Positions 9,966 through 20,710 of a stretch of 64,000 bases of DNA are shown here, piece by piece. The notes beneath the pieces were generated by a model, which was not told where the DNA came from, searched no databases, and was given only the letters and a program-made list of their open reading frames with translations. Source of the DNA: Megalobrama amblycephala (lineage: Eukaryota; Chordata; Actinopteri; Cypriniformes; Xenocyprididae); contig NC_063058.1 of NCBI RefSeq assembly GCF_018812025.1, forward strand, positions 15,117,797 to 15,181,796, written 5' to 3'. Position 1 is the stretch's first letter, and each line of letters opens with the position of its first letter. Made by a program: the position numbers and the translations under genes.

Positions 9966-11299
9966 AAGCTTTATACTCCCACTGTATTTCAACAATTGTT
10001 TTCATCTAGGAATTGTAGGAGAAACATCTAGTCTGAGGCAAAGTTGATACTTAAATGAAAGCTAAATCAGTCTCCTAAGCTTTGAAAGAACAACCTCAGA
10101 GCAATAAAATGTTCCTCTGGGAAGCTGCTTGGCTTCATTTGCTTCATGGAGCTCCATCACAGCAGCTGTTGTTTGAAAGCCGTCCAACTCACATTCAGAG
10201 AGGTCAAGTTTTTCCTTGTATTTTGGCCAAAGAGCTGCCAGCGTCTCTCTCATACCTTTGCTCTCCCCCACCTCCACCTGATGCCCAAGACCTCCAGACC
10301 CTTATTACGAGTGACAGCCCCCCAGGTGGTGCTGGATTCGTCCCCTCTGCTCTCTCCAGCCTGTGCAGGTGGCCAATTTTGCAACGCAGGGGTAATAAAG
10401 CATTATGGATAGGGATAGATACCTAGCCATCTGCGAATTGGTTCCCTCATCCATCTCGAATGCATGAACCTCTCTGCAATTCCTGATATGGATTAACCCA
10501 CGGTAGCTCTAATTAAAATTAAACTGCGAGCTCTGAGGGCGAAACGCAATTATAACATAATTGAAGGAACGATTCCTCACAAACACAACGTGATGCTGCA
10601 TCTGGCTGCAAGAGCGTCTGGGAAACCAATTGACATATCACGGCCAAGGCCACAAAGGGGGGTTATTTTTCTGTGAATGACAGAATATAAGATGACAAAA
10701 AGATGGATGTGTACAGGCAACTATTTAATCTTCCAGAAAAGACATAGAGGGGCACAAGCAAATCGGAGACGTCATGCTGGTCATTTGTGCAGCTTCCTTG
10801 GCATCCCGAGGTTTTGGCCATGCATTTAAAATTCTGAAATATATATGAACTGTTGTGATGTCTGATGTTACCTGAATGATTTAAAACATTTTAGATGTTT
10901 ACAATATAATATTTGTGTCAACTCATCTACATTTTGATTAGGCATTTAAATATATTGTCAAAAATAGCTCAGCATGCTCCATTGGTTTGTGGCATATTGT
11001 ATAAGATTGTAAATTGTTCAGGATTCATAAACCATTAGAGGCAAATCCATTTAGATACATATTAGTTGGAGAGGTTAGTCTTGTTAACCTGATTAATTGT
11101 TCACTTTAATTATTTATTACTGACTGACTCATTTAAGCTCCCTTAATGAATTTACTTGTACCGTGAGTATCAACAAATAATAGTAAAGGCACATTTCATT
11201 CCTGTGTATCGACAATATATCCTCAGATATTAATGATTTTATTGGTGTTTAATTTAAACATGCCTTAAAAAAACATTTTTAATATGTCTGTTTGTCTAA
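9966..11299. other. Intron; candidate conserved noncoding stretch at 10440-10660
   Basis: Positions 10440-10660 are non-repetitive with homeodomain-like AT cores (CTCTAATTAAAATTAAAC, CAATTATAACATAATTG) and balanced GC. Around 10050-10430 is CT/CA-rich and carries overlapping open frames on both strands with no family resemblance. Regulatory function is inference only. Confidence 0.25.
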
Positions 11300-11540
11300 A
11301 AATGTCTGATGTTTCAGAATAAATCCCAAAAATGTATCTGATTGGACAAGATTAAAAAAAAAAGATGTCTGATGTCTCAGATGTCTTTGATGTCTCTGGA
11401 GATATCAAACTCATTTCTCATTAGGTTCCTCCAAGTCCAAACTATGCAGATGAGTTTGACCTATGCAATCCACATTCATTTTTGATCAAAAAACAATAGC
11501 AAAGGCACATTTCATTCCTGGATATCATCTAATATTAAAG
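11300..11540. repeat. Diverged direct repeat, copy B
   Basis: Partner of 9775-9965. It also contains a short module (AGCAAAGGCACATTTCATTCCTG near 11497) that matches a third spot near 11182 (AGTAAAGGCACATTTCATTCCTG), so the region has been duplicated in pieces. A run of ATGTCTGATGTCTCAG-like words occurs at 11360-11400. Confidence 0.6.
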
Positions 11541-11651
11541 ATTTATCTTTGAAATATGGATTTCAATTGAAATTTCCCCCAAAGTATCTGGCCGAGTACC
11601 TTATTTTGTGGTTATTAGGCAGTAAACTCTCTGTCTTCTGTTTCTCTGCAG

Positions 11652-11824
11652 ACCCTGAAGGACCCCACCCTTGCGGCGAGGAAAGACTTCCAGCGGGAGG
11701 CCGAGCTGCTGACCAATCTTCAGCACGAGCACATAGTGAAGTTCTACGGCGTTTGCGTGGACGGTGACCCGCTTATCATGGTCTTCGAGTACATGAAACA
11801 TGGAGATCTCAACAAGTTTCTCAG
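11652..11824 (+). CDS. ntrk3: ntrk3 kinase exon 2 of 5: alphaC helix to hinge
   Basis: A 173-bp exon. It encodes [20 protein letters not shown], then [20 protein letters not shown], then [18 protein letters not shown]. It contains the alphaC-helix Glu (in REAELLTNL), which in active kinases pairs with the VAVK Lys, and the hinge segment ([11 protein letters not shown]). The acceptor is TTTCTCTGCAG and the donor is AG|GTGTGT, so the last Arg codon is split after its second base. [11 protein letters not shown] agrees with TrkC. VDGDP replaces the GDGDP I recall for mammalian TrkC, a conservative site that is also variable among Trk paralogues. Confidence 0.95.
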
Positions 11825-13553
11825 GTGTGTGGATGGGATCGACACACACACACATATGCCATGATGAAGTAATCGTTGTGCTTTGTAAAATGATCTCAAA
11901 TACAAAGGGAATCTGTTATTATTGATTGAGGTCACAGACCAAGTGGAACATAATTATAGACCCACTGAATTCCAATGTGATGCTCTGGGAATTTCTGAGT
12001 CTTACGATACAGACAACCAGAATTTCTCTGGAGGTTCATAATGGAATTGTAGTAGGTCAATGTTGAAGTTGATGCCAAAGTCCCTTTAAGGCAAGTCATA
12101 TTACTCGGCGGCCATCTTTGAAATGATTTCAGTCATGCAGTACAGCTCCTATCTCTTTGAATGTGGAAACATCAAATTCTCCAAAGCTGTTCACCAAGCT
12201 TACGATTCAGGCTGGACCAGCCAATGCGCATGTGCGGTCATAAGCTTGCATCTCGGAACACTGACAGTTTCTATAGCAACCGGAGCAGTGATGCAATGAC
12301 TTTACCAATTGACCCTTCGGCGGGAGTTTTATTGACAGGCCGTCTGACCAAATGTTACGCTGAATCCGCCATTTTGTCTGACAAACAAACCAGACAGGAG
12401 AGTTGATAGATTAACGTCGGTGGACTTGAACTTAAAAAAAGGTGAGTATTGACGTCGCGGTTGAAAGAACATACCTTCTGATGTTCATTCATGTTTATTT
12501 CGTGCAAAAACTAAGAAGAGATTATGGGTTTATGTGTCGCTTGAACTGAGGAAATTGGCTCTTCTATTTAGAAGGCGGGTCTTATTCCGCCATATTGCGT
12601 GTTGCACTTTCTCCTGTTCACAGTAATGTGAGTGCAGCGTCTTTGTATATCTAAAGTCTTTGGTTGAGGCTTAATATGAATATTTTAGCTCCTATAACTG
12701 AATAGCTGGTCAATTTTGTTTAGGTTTGTTAATGTTATAATCACTTTTTCCTTTTTTAATGGTCTTTCAGTGACAAACTTAGTTTTGGATGTCTCACCTC
12801 AAGACAGTTTCTCTCAAAAAAATTAAATGAATGACAAAAAAATATTATAAATCGAAAATTCTAGATCTAGCTATATATATATATTGCTTTTAATTACTCA
12901 CAAAAGATTTTTTTTTTTTTTTTGGTAAAGCAATATAGGTAATATTTTAGTTCAAATAAGAGTTTAAGTTAAGATGACAAAATGGTTGGGAACCTCTGCA
13001 TTAGAAAGTTGCATAAACCAGTTACGTGTCATTTTCTTGTACTTGTGATGTAAAATTCAGCTTTGTGATGTCAGCAGGGCCCATCTGACTGTGATTGATA
13101 GGTTACAACCTTCCACAAAGGTATTGAACAAGCGATAGGAGTTGGATACAAAGGTGTACATGGTTTCTGACAGGGCTCTGTCAAAAGAGCAAAAATTGCT
13201 TTCTCTTTCCAGCTAGCAGGATTATGGGGGATAACAGGTTTCGTCAAAACTGCTTCATACATAATGACACTATAAGGCGATAGATTCATGAGAGGGCAGA
13301 GGAAACTGACAGGGATGCAAATTGTATCATACAGTATTAGGTTCCTTTGAAGAGTAAAGTAATCTATTGGTAATTTGCATAGCCGCATTAGCTGATTTTA
13401 ATTTTGCATTGATTTGTTTTGTTCTGCATTCATGAATATAGCTTTAATTCGTATCTAATGCGCTGCAAGATTCATTTACTTTTAAGTATGTTGTAAGCAT
13501 TCAAATACTTTTTGGGACAGAACTGAAATCAGTTGGGTCATTCTGACTTCCAG
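11825..13553. other. Intron with a repeat-like block around 12035-12480
   Basis: The segment from 12080 (AAGTCCCTTTAAGGCAAGTCA, then CGGCGGCCATCTTTGAAA) to about 12480 is CpG-containing and unlike its AT-rich flanks, and its wording resembles fish interspersed DNA elements. No terminal inverted repeat could be delimited. The 81-residue frame at 12161-12406 inside it is probably incidental. Elsewhere: a short TA run near 12873 and a T-run near 12910. Confidence 0.35.
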
Positions 13554-13797
13554 AGCTCATGGTCCAGATGCAATGATCCTGGTTGACGGACAGCCACTGC
13601 AGACCAATGGGGAACTGGGTTTGTCTCAGATGCTGCACATAGCCACTCAGATCGCCTCAGGGATGGTCTACCTGGCGTCCCAGCACTTTGTGCACCGTGA
13701 CCTGGCGACACGCAACTGCCTGGTGGGCAACGGGCTGCTCGTTAAAATCGGAGACTTCGGAATGTCAAGAGACATCTACAGCACTGACTACTATCGG
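13554..13797 (+). CDS. ntrk3: ntrk3 kinase exon 3 of 5: catalytic and activation loops
   Basis: A 244-bp exon; its first base completes the split Arg codon. It begins [20 protein letters not shown] and runs through [20 protein letters not shown], the catalytic loop [15 protein letters not shown], the magnesium-binding DFG (IGDFGMSRD) and the activation loop IYSTDYYR, which holds the three autophosphorylation tyrosines typical of Trk receptors. The donor is CGG|GTAAGT in phase 0, just after YYR. That is the position where mammalian TrkC isoforms gain extra kinase-insert residues by alternative splicing. I saw no obvious insert exon in the 10.9-kb intron that follows, but did not search exhaustively. 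Confidence 0.96.
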
Positions 13798-14012
13798 GTA
13801 AGTGCAGTTTTGTTTAGGTAAATGCTTGAGCAAAATAAATGTTTGTCAAAAATTGCAAGTTGGTGGAAAAAACTTAAATTATACAGCTCTGAGACAGTCT
13901 GAACTTGTATTTAGCTCATTGATTAGTCATCAAATATCCACAAAACACAAATTAACCCTTTGTCAATTGTGGCGTATGATGGATCCATAATTGAATGCAT
14001 AATTACTCATTT

Positions 14013-15574
14013 TTAACCCTCTGGAGTCTGAGGCTGATTTGGGGCCTGGAGAAGTTTTGACATGCCCTGACATTTGTGCTTTTTTCAGTTGTTCATAAAC
14101 ATATTAATGACACAAGTGTCATTACACTGTATTCAGCACAAACTAGGCTACCATAATATGTGAGGAACATGTGTGTACATGTTTGTGTTTTTGAAGGAAT
14201 AACGTTTATGCGTGGTTACTGAAAAAACAAAAAACTTAAGTCACTGATATAAGGCCAATAAAAGTATATTAAATCTGTGTTCACAAGACTTTTGGGTATT
14301 GAAGGTTGTAGACTAGAGTTTTTGCTTCAAAATTATGTAAAAATTATGCTGACTACTCTTTCATTTATAACAATATACTGATTTAGTTTTTGTAAGACAC
14401 TTTTTGCCAAGAAACACGGTATGCGAGGAGGCGTGAATCTCCATGAATAATGGCTCATTCTCACCTGTGAAGACAAAAGAATTGAATAGTAATGACCTGA
14501 AAAGACTTGCATATTAATGAGGCATTTCAGTCAGGTAGGCTGTGAAAAAAAACTTCTGTGATGTCTCAAGCTCATCATGGTATATGAAACATACAGAAAA
14601 ATTTTATTACAATATAAAATAATGGTTTTATATTATACTTTAAAATATAATGTATTTCTGTGATGCAAAGAGTCTGAATATAGGCTTTTAGTTTAAAAGC
14701 ATGCACATTTGGAGAAATATAGGATTCTCATATGTTTATGTCAATTTTCTATACAGAGGAGTTATTTTTTATTTAATATTCATTGTTATCTCTATGAGCG
14801 CTGGTGTTTGCAATTCATACTGCAGCCGGAGGGCGCTCTGTGCATTTTAGTCCACAAATTCACCTAAGAAGAAGACGATATTCCATGAATGGTGTTTACC
14901 AATTCATACTACAGCCGGAGGGCGCTAAAGAAACAAAAACTCACTTAAAACTTATCAATAGAAGAAAACAAACAGGAATTTACTGAATGTCTTCCAGAGA
15001 TCGCTAACCATGGCCTTTTCATCCAGATAAACAATTTTCAAGGCAATAAATACACGATTGAGATGATGAATGCATGTGTTGTCTCTGAATTTGCCTGTGA
15101 ATAGCGCTGGCTCCGTGGGTGTGGCCGCATTAGTGGGTAATGAGCTGAATCACGGACTTCTGACATGGCTCTCTTTTCATTCAGATTACATAAACACAGA
15201 ATGTTTGTTTTCGATTTGACTTGCACGATTTAAAACCTGACATTTCAACGTTTTGTTAGACATAAGTATGAATTTTTTTTGATTAGTATTCACTAAGTTA
15301 CACTTCATTTTCTGAGAACTATCAGATTGGACTTCGTTCAGAGGGAGATGAGAGATCACGCATCATGTTAGTTTTCTTTATTTTACAAAAAGCACAACAT
15401 TTTGTTTTTACTCTGAGTGTATACAAATAAAAGGAGATATTCTATAGTTTCAATTGATGTATTACTTATGTTTCTATGACAAAAAAATGACAGAGTATTT
15501 TAAGTCTGTTTTGCTGCAATGTGAAAAAAAACCTGCAAAACGCGCCGGCGCGTTTTTAGACCTCAGAGTGTTAA
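14013..15574. mobile_element. TTAA-flanked nonautonomous element (piggyBac-type target)
   Basis: Starts TTAA|CCCTCTGGAGTCTGAGG and ends with the complement of TTAA|CACTCTGAGGTCT, so a TTAA duplication brackets an imperfect terminal inverted repeat on a body of about 1,554 bp. TTAA target duplication is typical of piggyBac-like elements. No transposase frame is present. Inside are two direct copies of CAATTCATACTRCAGCCGGAGGGCGCT (14811-14837 and 14900-14926). Next to the right end is the perfect palindrome AAAACGCGCCGGCGCGTTTT (15537-15556). Confidence 0.65.
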
Positions 15575-15950
15575 TGACTTTTGAAAAATTGTAATATTGA
15601 TATATCCAGCTGCTTTAGTGTTTTGAAAGACCTTAATCAAATTGTTTGTTTACAGTTGTTAGATTAGTCATACCAAGTGTTAATTAAAAAAAATCACCAT
15701 AGTTGTTAATTCAAGTTAATTTCAAGGTATTAAAGATACTAACATAAATACAAACAAAGCCCATTAGACATTTGAACAACATCTAAATCATACACAGAGC
15801 TCTGAATACAAGCCTTGATGATATATGACCATTTATTGGGTATTTTAAAAATACATTAATCATATTCGTGTTTTGCAAGAATAATTCTGTAGATTTACAT
15901 TAATAATTTGTGGATCCACAGTCATATTTAAATTAAAGGAGTATAGTTTT

Positions 15951-16240
15951 AAAGGGATATACAGTAGTAGTTTAAATACTGTGATCACTTACTCACCTGT
16001 CATTCCAAATTCATATGACTTTTATTTATTCTTGCGTGAAACACTAAAGGAGATATTTAGAAGCTGCTGTTTGTCCGTGTTATGAAAGTGCAGAGACACA
16101 GCCATTCACTTTCAGTGTAGGGAAAAGAGCAGCTTGGACACTCTGCTAGGTATCTAAAGTCATACAGATTTGGAATCACACAAGGGTGAGTAAATGATTA
16201 TAGAAATTTCAATTTTTGGATGAACTATTCCTTAAAAGTT
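15951..16240. mobile_element. Degraded TTAAAGGGATAGTTCACCC-type MITE
   Basis: Left end TTTTAAAGGGATATACAG..., then CTTACTCACCTGTCATTCCAAATTCATATGAC. The right end reads AAGGGTGAGTAAATGATTATAG...TTTTGGATGAACTATTCCTTAA. This is the ubiquitous fish MITE family present elsewhere in the window (41.3, 42.7, 44.1, 46.3, 56.2 and 60.3 kb), here diverged. Confidence 0.7.
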
Positions 16241-19070
16241 CAAGCATGAATTCAGACTTATCTACAATTCTGACTCATTCAAGCTCAATTATATGCTTCA
16301 GGCCCATTTGCGCTTCTACAGAAGATCCTTAATCAAAATCGTGTCTTTGCTTGACACAGACATGGGCCTCTCAGTAGATTTGGCCTAGATGACAGAGGGC
16401 TCAATTTGCAAGTTGAGGGTCCTAAATGAATTAAAATGTATGTCTTCACTTAGCGCTCAACAAGAGGATGAATGAGGTGACGCAAAATTTGCAGTGCTCC
16501 TCTATCGCTCGACTAGATTAAGTTGATTTGAACATGATTGTTCATCTCGCTGCTTTGAATGTGACTCCAATTTTTAGGGCACTGAAGTGAAATGAGAACT
16601 TTCCTCAATGTCAGAAGTGAAGGAATGATTCAAACTAAAAAAGCAAACAGCTCAATCAGCATACGTACTGATGTTATCGGTGGCTTGTGGTGGACTTTTG
16701 AACTGAGGAGACAAATGCCATACTATGTATTACAAACAAGCCACATCAAATATCAAGTTTGGTTTATTTAAGTGGGGTTTTTTTATGTTTTTTAATGTGT
16801 TTTTAAAGGGGTCATTTCCCCTCTTTATACAAAAATTTTAATTTCAGAATATTCATATTTTAAATGACCATTTAATGCTCTAACCATGCTTACCCCAAGG
16901 TGGACAATGTAAAAGTGACCGGAAGCAAGAAAATATTTTGAATATACTAGAGGAAAAAATAAACCTGATATTTCTAAATGCAGATCCTTCAGTAGACATG
17001 GGTTGTTGCTGTTCCCAGAGCATCGGTCCTAATTGCAATGGAGGAAATATGTTACATTAACAGTAAATGTCAAATAGACCATTGCATCTCATCTCACTTA
17101 ATATATTCTGTGGCTTACTTTATTTTAATGGCACTGTGAAATGGCTGGTTGCACTCTGCAGCACAAAAGAGACAGCGATCAATTTACTGTTCCCAACAAA
17201 CAGGAAGTGACCCAAACCATGACTGTTTTGCAAAGGCAAACCTAAATGTCCATGCATATACGAGACAATTGGCATTGATTCATAAAGCTGAGCGGCATGA
17301 GATACATTAAAGCATTTCATTCAATACAGAAAACTATTGATGAACAAATAAAATGGACTATTTCATCCACTGTTTGTGTCTGTAATGTATTTTTAGGATT
17401 ATCGTTAAGCTCTATTGGATTACTTTGAGTCAAATCTGCCATGCAAAATTATATTTATGCGCCAGTAGAGCTTTTCAAATCAGCCATTTTGATATCATTT
17501 AGCATGTAGCCTTAAAAGTTGGCTGTCTATGTAGGAAGCATCTCATTAGGTTTCAGAAACAAAGTCTTTATCACTATTGGGAGTTGAGTCTCCTTGATTT
17601 ACACAAATTGTTATAGTATAAACCCAAACTTGATCTGCAGGTCTCTCTTAGTAGCTCCTTACTGCAATAGGCACATACACCTCACATCTCAGAACATACA
17701 GTATATAAACCAAAATGGCATCCAATAGCCCATCTTCTCTGACACCGGTGACATTCTGATGTGTTCATTCTCCAGAAAGAACGTCTACAAGGTGGTCTCC
17801 TGGGAATCAACGCAGTCAGTTAGCCCAGAGTCAGTATTCATCAACAGCTTGGCTTCCTCATCCATGTAATGATGGTGCCGTATAATCTCACTTGCAGAAG
17901 GAGAAGCTGTGGTCGATTTCGAGTTACTCAAGTTTTCTTTGTCAGTGTAAATTTGCACTGAGGGCCATGATGTAGGAGCTAAACACCTCAACTTCCTGCC
18001 AGGAAGACCTGGCAGAGCAAAACTGAGCTACCTTGCTTCAAACCCATCCGTGTCTGGAGCTAGACAGTTCTCATATGCAGTTGAAGGACTTGTTGCGGTT
18101 GAATACTCCATTAACTGATGGGAAACCGAGTTAATAGACCCAGAACAGAAAACCTTCACTCTGCATTATACATTATGCACATCTGTTAATGCACATTTGG
18201 CTGGTACATTGCAATCTCTTCTGAAACTAGCTAAGTAAGATGGAAAACTGCTCGAAATTCCAACCACATCTATTTCCTCAATGCTCTTTAACTTCTGACG
18301 AGCACTCGTTTAATGACATCATCTCTCGTCAGCTGTTCATTGAAACAAACGCGCTATTGATTTTAATATGCATTAATTACCGCTACGTGATTCCCATCCT
18401 CCTCGTCTATGATTCTTCCCCCCTCCAGACGCTAATTGTGTTGCCTTTCATCTGTGCCCTTTCAGATTGCGTTGGCATTTTTGTCACCACCCTGCCAGTT
18501 CTCATTCTGATCTCAACGAAGCCCCGCAGACTGATTTACATGCATCTGCAGTCTCGACGTTCCACCTCAGATAAGATGGGGGGGAGCAATCCGGGAGAAG
18601 CTATTCAGATGAATGGAAGTTCAATCAATACAATCGATTCAATTTCCAAAACCCTCAAGCACAAATAGTTTTACTAAGCAAAAACACTGAATATGTTTGT
18701 GTTTGGATTAGCATACTAACATACTACATATACTGTAGCCTACTTAGTGCACTTTTCTCTATAGATACATTGCAGTATACAACGGAGTACACTGTATCCC
18801 ACACTTGACTTGACCTTACATTTCCAGTGTGACGATTGAACTGTATATAATAATAGCCACAATCTTTTTAAACTCATTTGATCTGACTTCTAAACGTTAA
18901 ATTAAAAAGGGGAAATAACAGTTTTAATTTCCAAATTTATAACTGGATGCCACTCACATGCAATGTAATGAAGAAAGCATGTAAAAAGTAAGCTACATAC
19001 AGTGTATACTGCACATTTAGTTAGTATTAGGGTAGTATTCCATAACTAACATCGCCTGTGTCTTTTGGTT
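16241..19070. other. Intron; low-repeat stretch, possible conserved noncoding DNA
   Basis: Largely non-repetitive. Segments 16290-16690 and 18290-18560 have balanced composition and AT-core motifs (TGCATTAATTACCG near 18370, AGACGCTAATTGTG near 18427). The longest frame (142 codons, 18240-18668) encodes hydrophobic runs without family resemblance, and I see no clear exon boundaries supporting it, so I do not call a gene. Confidence 0.3.
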
Positions 19071-19309
19071 TTAAAGGTGCAATGTGTAAAATTTGGGAGG
19101 ATCTATTGACAGAAATGCAATATAGTATACATAAATGTTTTCAGTGGTACATAAAGACCTTACATAATGAACCGTTATGTTTTTATTACCTTAGAATGAG
19201 CCATTTCTGTCTCCTACACCGCGGGTCCCCTCTCCATGTTAAGTCGCCATTATGTGCCGGCATGTTTCTACAGCAGCCCTAAACGGACATACCGGGTGTG
19301 TCTCATACA

Positions 19310-20371
19310 TCCTGAAAAGTGAAGCTGCGGGCTCTTTGATCGCCCCCTGGAGGCTGGATGCAGTACAGGTCATAAACCCCGCCCTCTCAATGCAGTCGAA
19401 TGAGACTTCAGTGAAAACTTAAAAATACATTCTGCTTCAAATAAAACTTTCTGAAAGATGGTTTTGGTCATTTAAGGTAGTTGTTATCACGCTGATATAT
19501 ATTCAATTGTTCGTTTTTGTGATGATTTAGATTTTAGCTAGCAATTTGATGCTATAAAAAAGGGGCGTGTCGTCATGATTCGAAGTTGATTGACAGCTTG
19601 TCTGAGGACTGTCGGAGCTTCGAGGGGAGATTGAAGATGTATTAACTAACTGTTAATTTTCGATTTCTTTGTTATTTAACACCAACAAAATGAGTTGTTC
19701 AGCAGGAAACTGTACTAACCGACCTACAGGATCTGACGGATCACTGAACTTTTTTTCTGTAACATTAAATGTGGGCGTTATAAGCTAATTAATAAATGTT
19801 ATTAGTTAAGATAACACACCTAATGTTAACCATGTCAGGAAAAAGCAGGTGATCGTTATCTGGCAGTTACTTATTATTTTTATGGGTATAAAATAATAAT
19901 TAGCAGGACAAAACTAATGATAGCCTACTCTAATTACAGCAATCGATCTCCTGTAACGTTAGCTGAACTTGATTTAAAATGGCAGGACCGTTTCTGACGA
20001 TTTAGAGTTGTTTCTAGTGGCATATTATATTGAGTTTATCTACTGAATTTGCTGTTTCAAAAATATTATTGCTCTAGAAACAGAATAGCCTATTATTTTA
20101 TAGGTAGAATTTTAAATTGTGTATAATTTTTATAGTCTATTTAAAATACATGAATGATGACGCAGTCGTCTGGGCGGAAGTTTGATATCGCGACTCCACC
20201 TCCGGGCTCCACTGACGATTCCTTCTGCACATGCCCAGGCTGCAAACTTTTTTTTTTTTTGACGTATTGCGTAATGTGTCAGCGCCCATTCGTCGGCCCA
20301 TTTTGGCTTCAGTTCAATACAATGGAAGGAAGTGGCGTTGCGTCGTCCATCTTTTTTTACAGTCTATGGGA
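19310..20371. mobile_element. Nested insertion carrying a THAP-like fragment
   Basis: Inserted in the outer element: CATACA occurs immediately before (19304-19309) and immediately after (20372-20377), consistent with a target-site duplication of 6 bp or a little more. The left edge begins TCCTGAAAAGTGAAGCTGC and the right edge ends CTTTTTTTACAGTCTATGGGA; these are not obvious inverted repeats. It contains a short THAP-like coding fragment at 19690. The length (1,062 bp) suggests a deletion derivative of a larger transposon. Confidence 0.6.
19690..19788 (+). pseudogene. THAP-like zinc-finger N-terminal fragment
   Basis: A 32-codon frame beginning MSCSAGNCTNRPTGSDGSLN and continuing FFSVTL before a stop at 19786-19788. 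The Cys-x4-Cys start followed by N-R and a later S-L-x-F-F matches the N-terminus of THAP (C2CH) zinc fingers, the DNA-binding domain of P-element-type transposases and many fish transposon-derived genes. The second Cys and His of the C2CH set are not encoded. A GT directly after TTTTCT could be an old splice donor. It is probably the residual first exon of the autonomous element. Confidence is limited by the short length. Confidence 0.45.
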
Positions 20372-20710
20372 CATACACTCTACAGAGCACGTTTAGTCAC
20401 TATGTTATTGTTCTTTTAAACTGTACATGTTTTTAGAGGCAGATTGCATCGTCATTACGTTGAATACGCAAAAGTAGTAGTAGTAGTAGTCGCCTGGTTT
20501 ATTAGAGACCGTTCTTTGTTAGAAGTAAGAAGAAACCTCATTGCTTCACACAGGCTATTCTCTGTTGTCTCAGATGACATCTTTGTCTTGTGTCGGCCAG
20601 ACGGCCACTGTAGTTTCTCTGAAAGGGAGGGGTGCGAGGGGTGTGCACCGGTAGTTGCAGTTCGTAACCTCACCGCTAGATGCAGCTAAAATTTACACAT
20701 TGCACATTAA

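Larger units (their letters stand above)
19071..20710. mobile_element. Nonautonomous DNA element with GTGCAATGTGTAAATTT ends
   Basis: Left end TTTTAAAGGTGCAATGTGTAAAATTT (19070-19095). The right end AAATTTACACATTGCACATTAA (20688-20709) is its reverse complement apart from small changes. The body matches a very common cyprinid repeat by wording (CACCGCTAGATGCAGCTAAA near the end). It is split by a second element at 19310-20371, and the body continues after it. Confidence 0.75.

Noticed and set aside
18240..18668. A 142-codon frame with hydrophobic segments, possible membrane protein
   Set aside because: No family resemblance and no supporting exon boundaries. It sits within an ntrk3 intron in what looks like unique noncoding DNA; the length can arise by chance.
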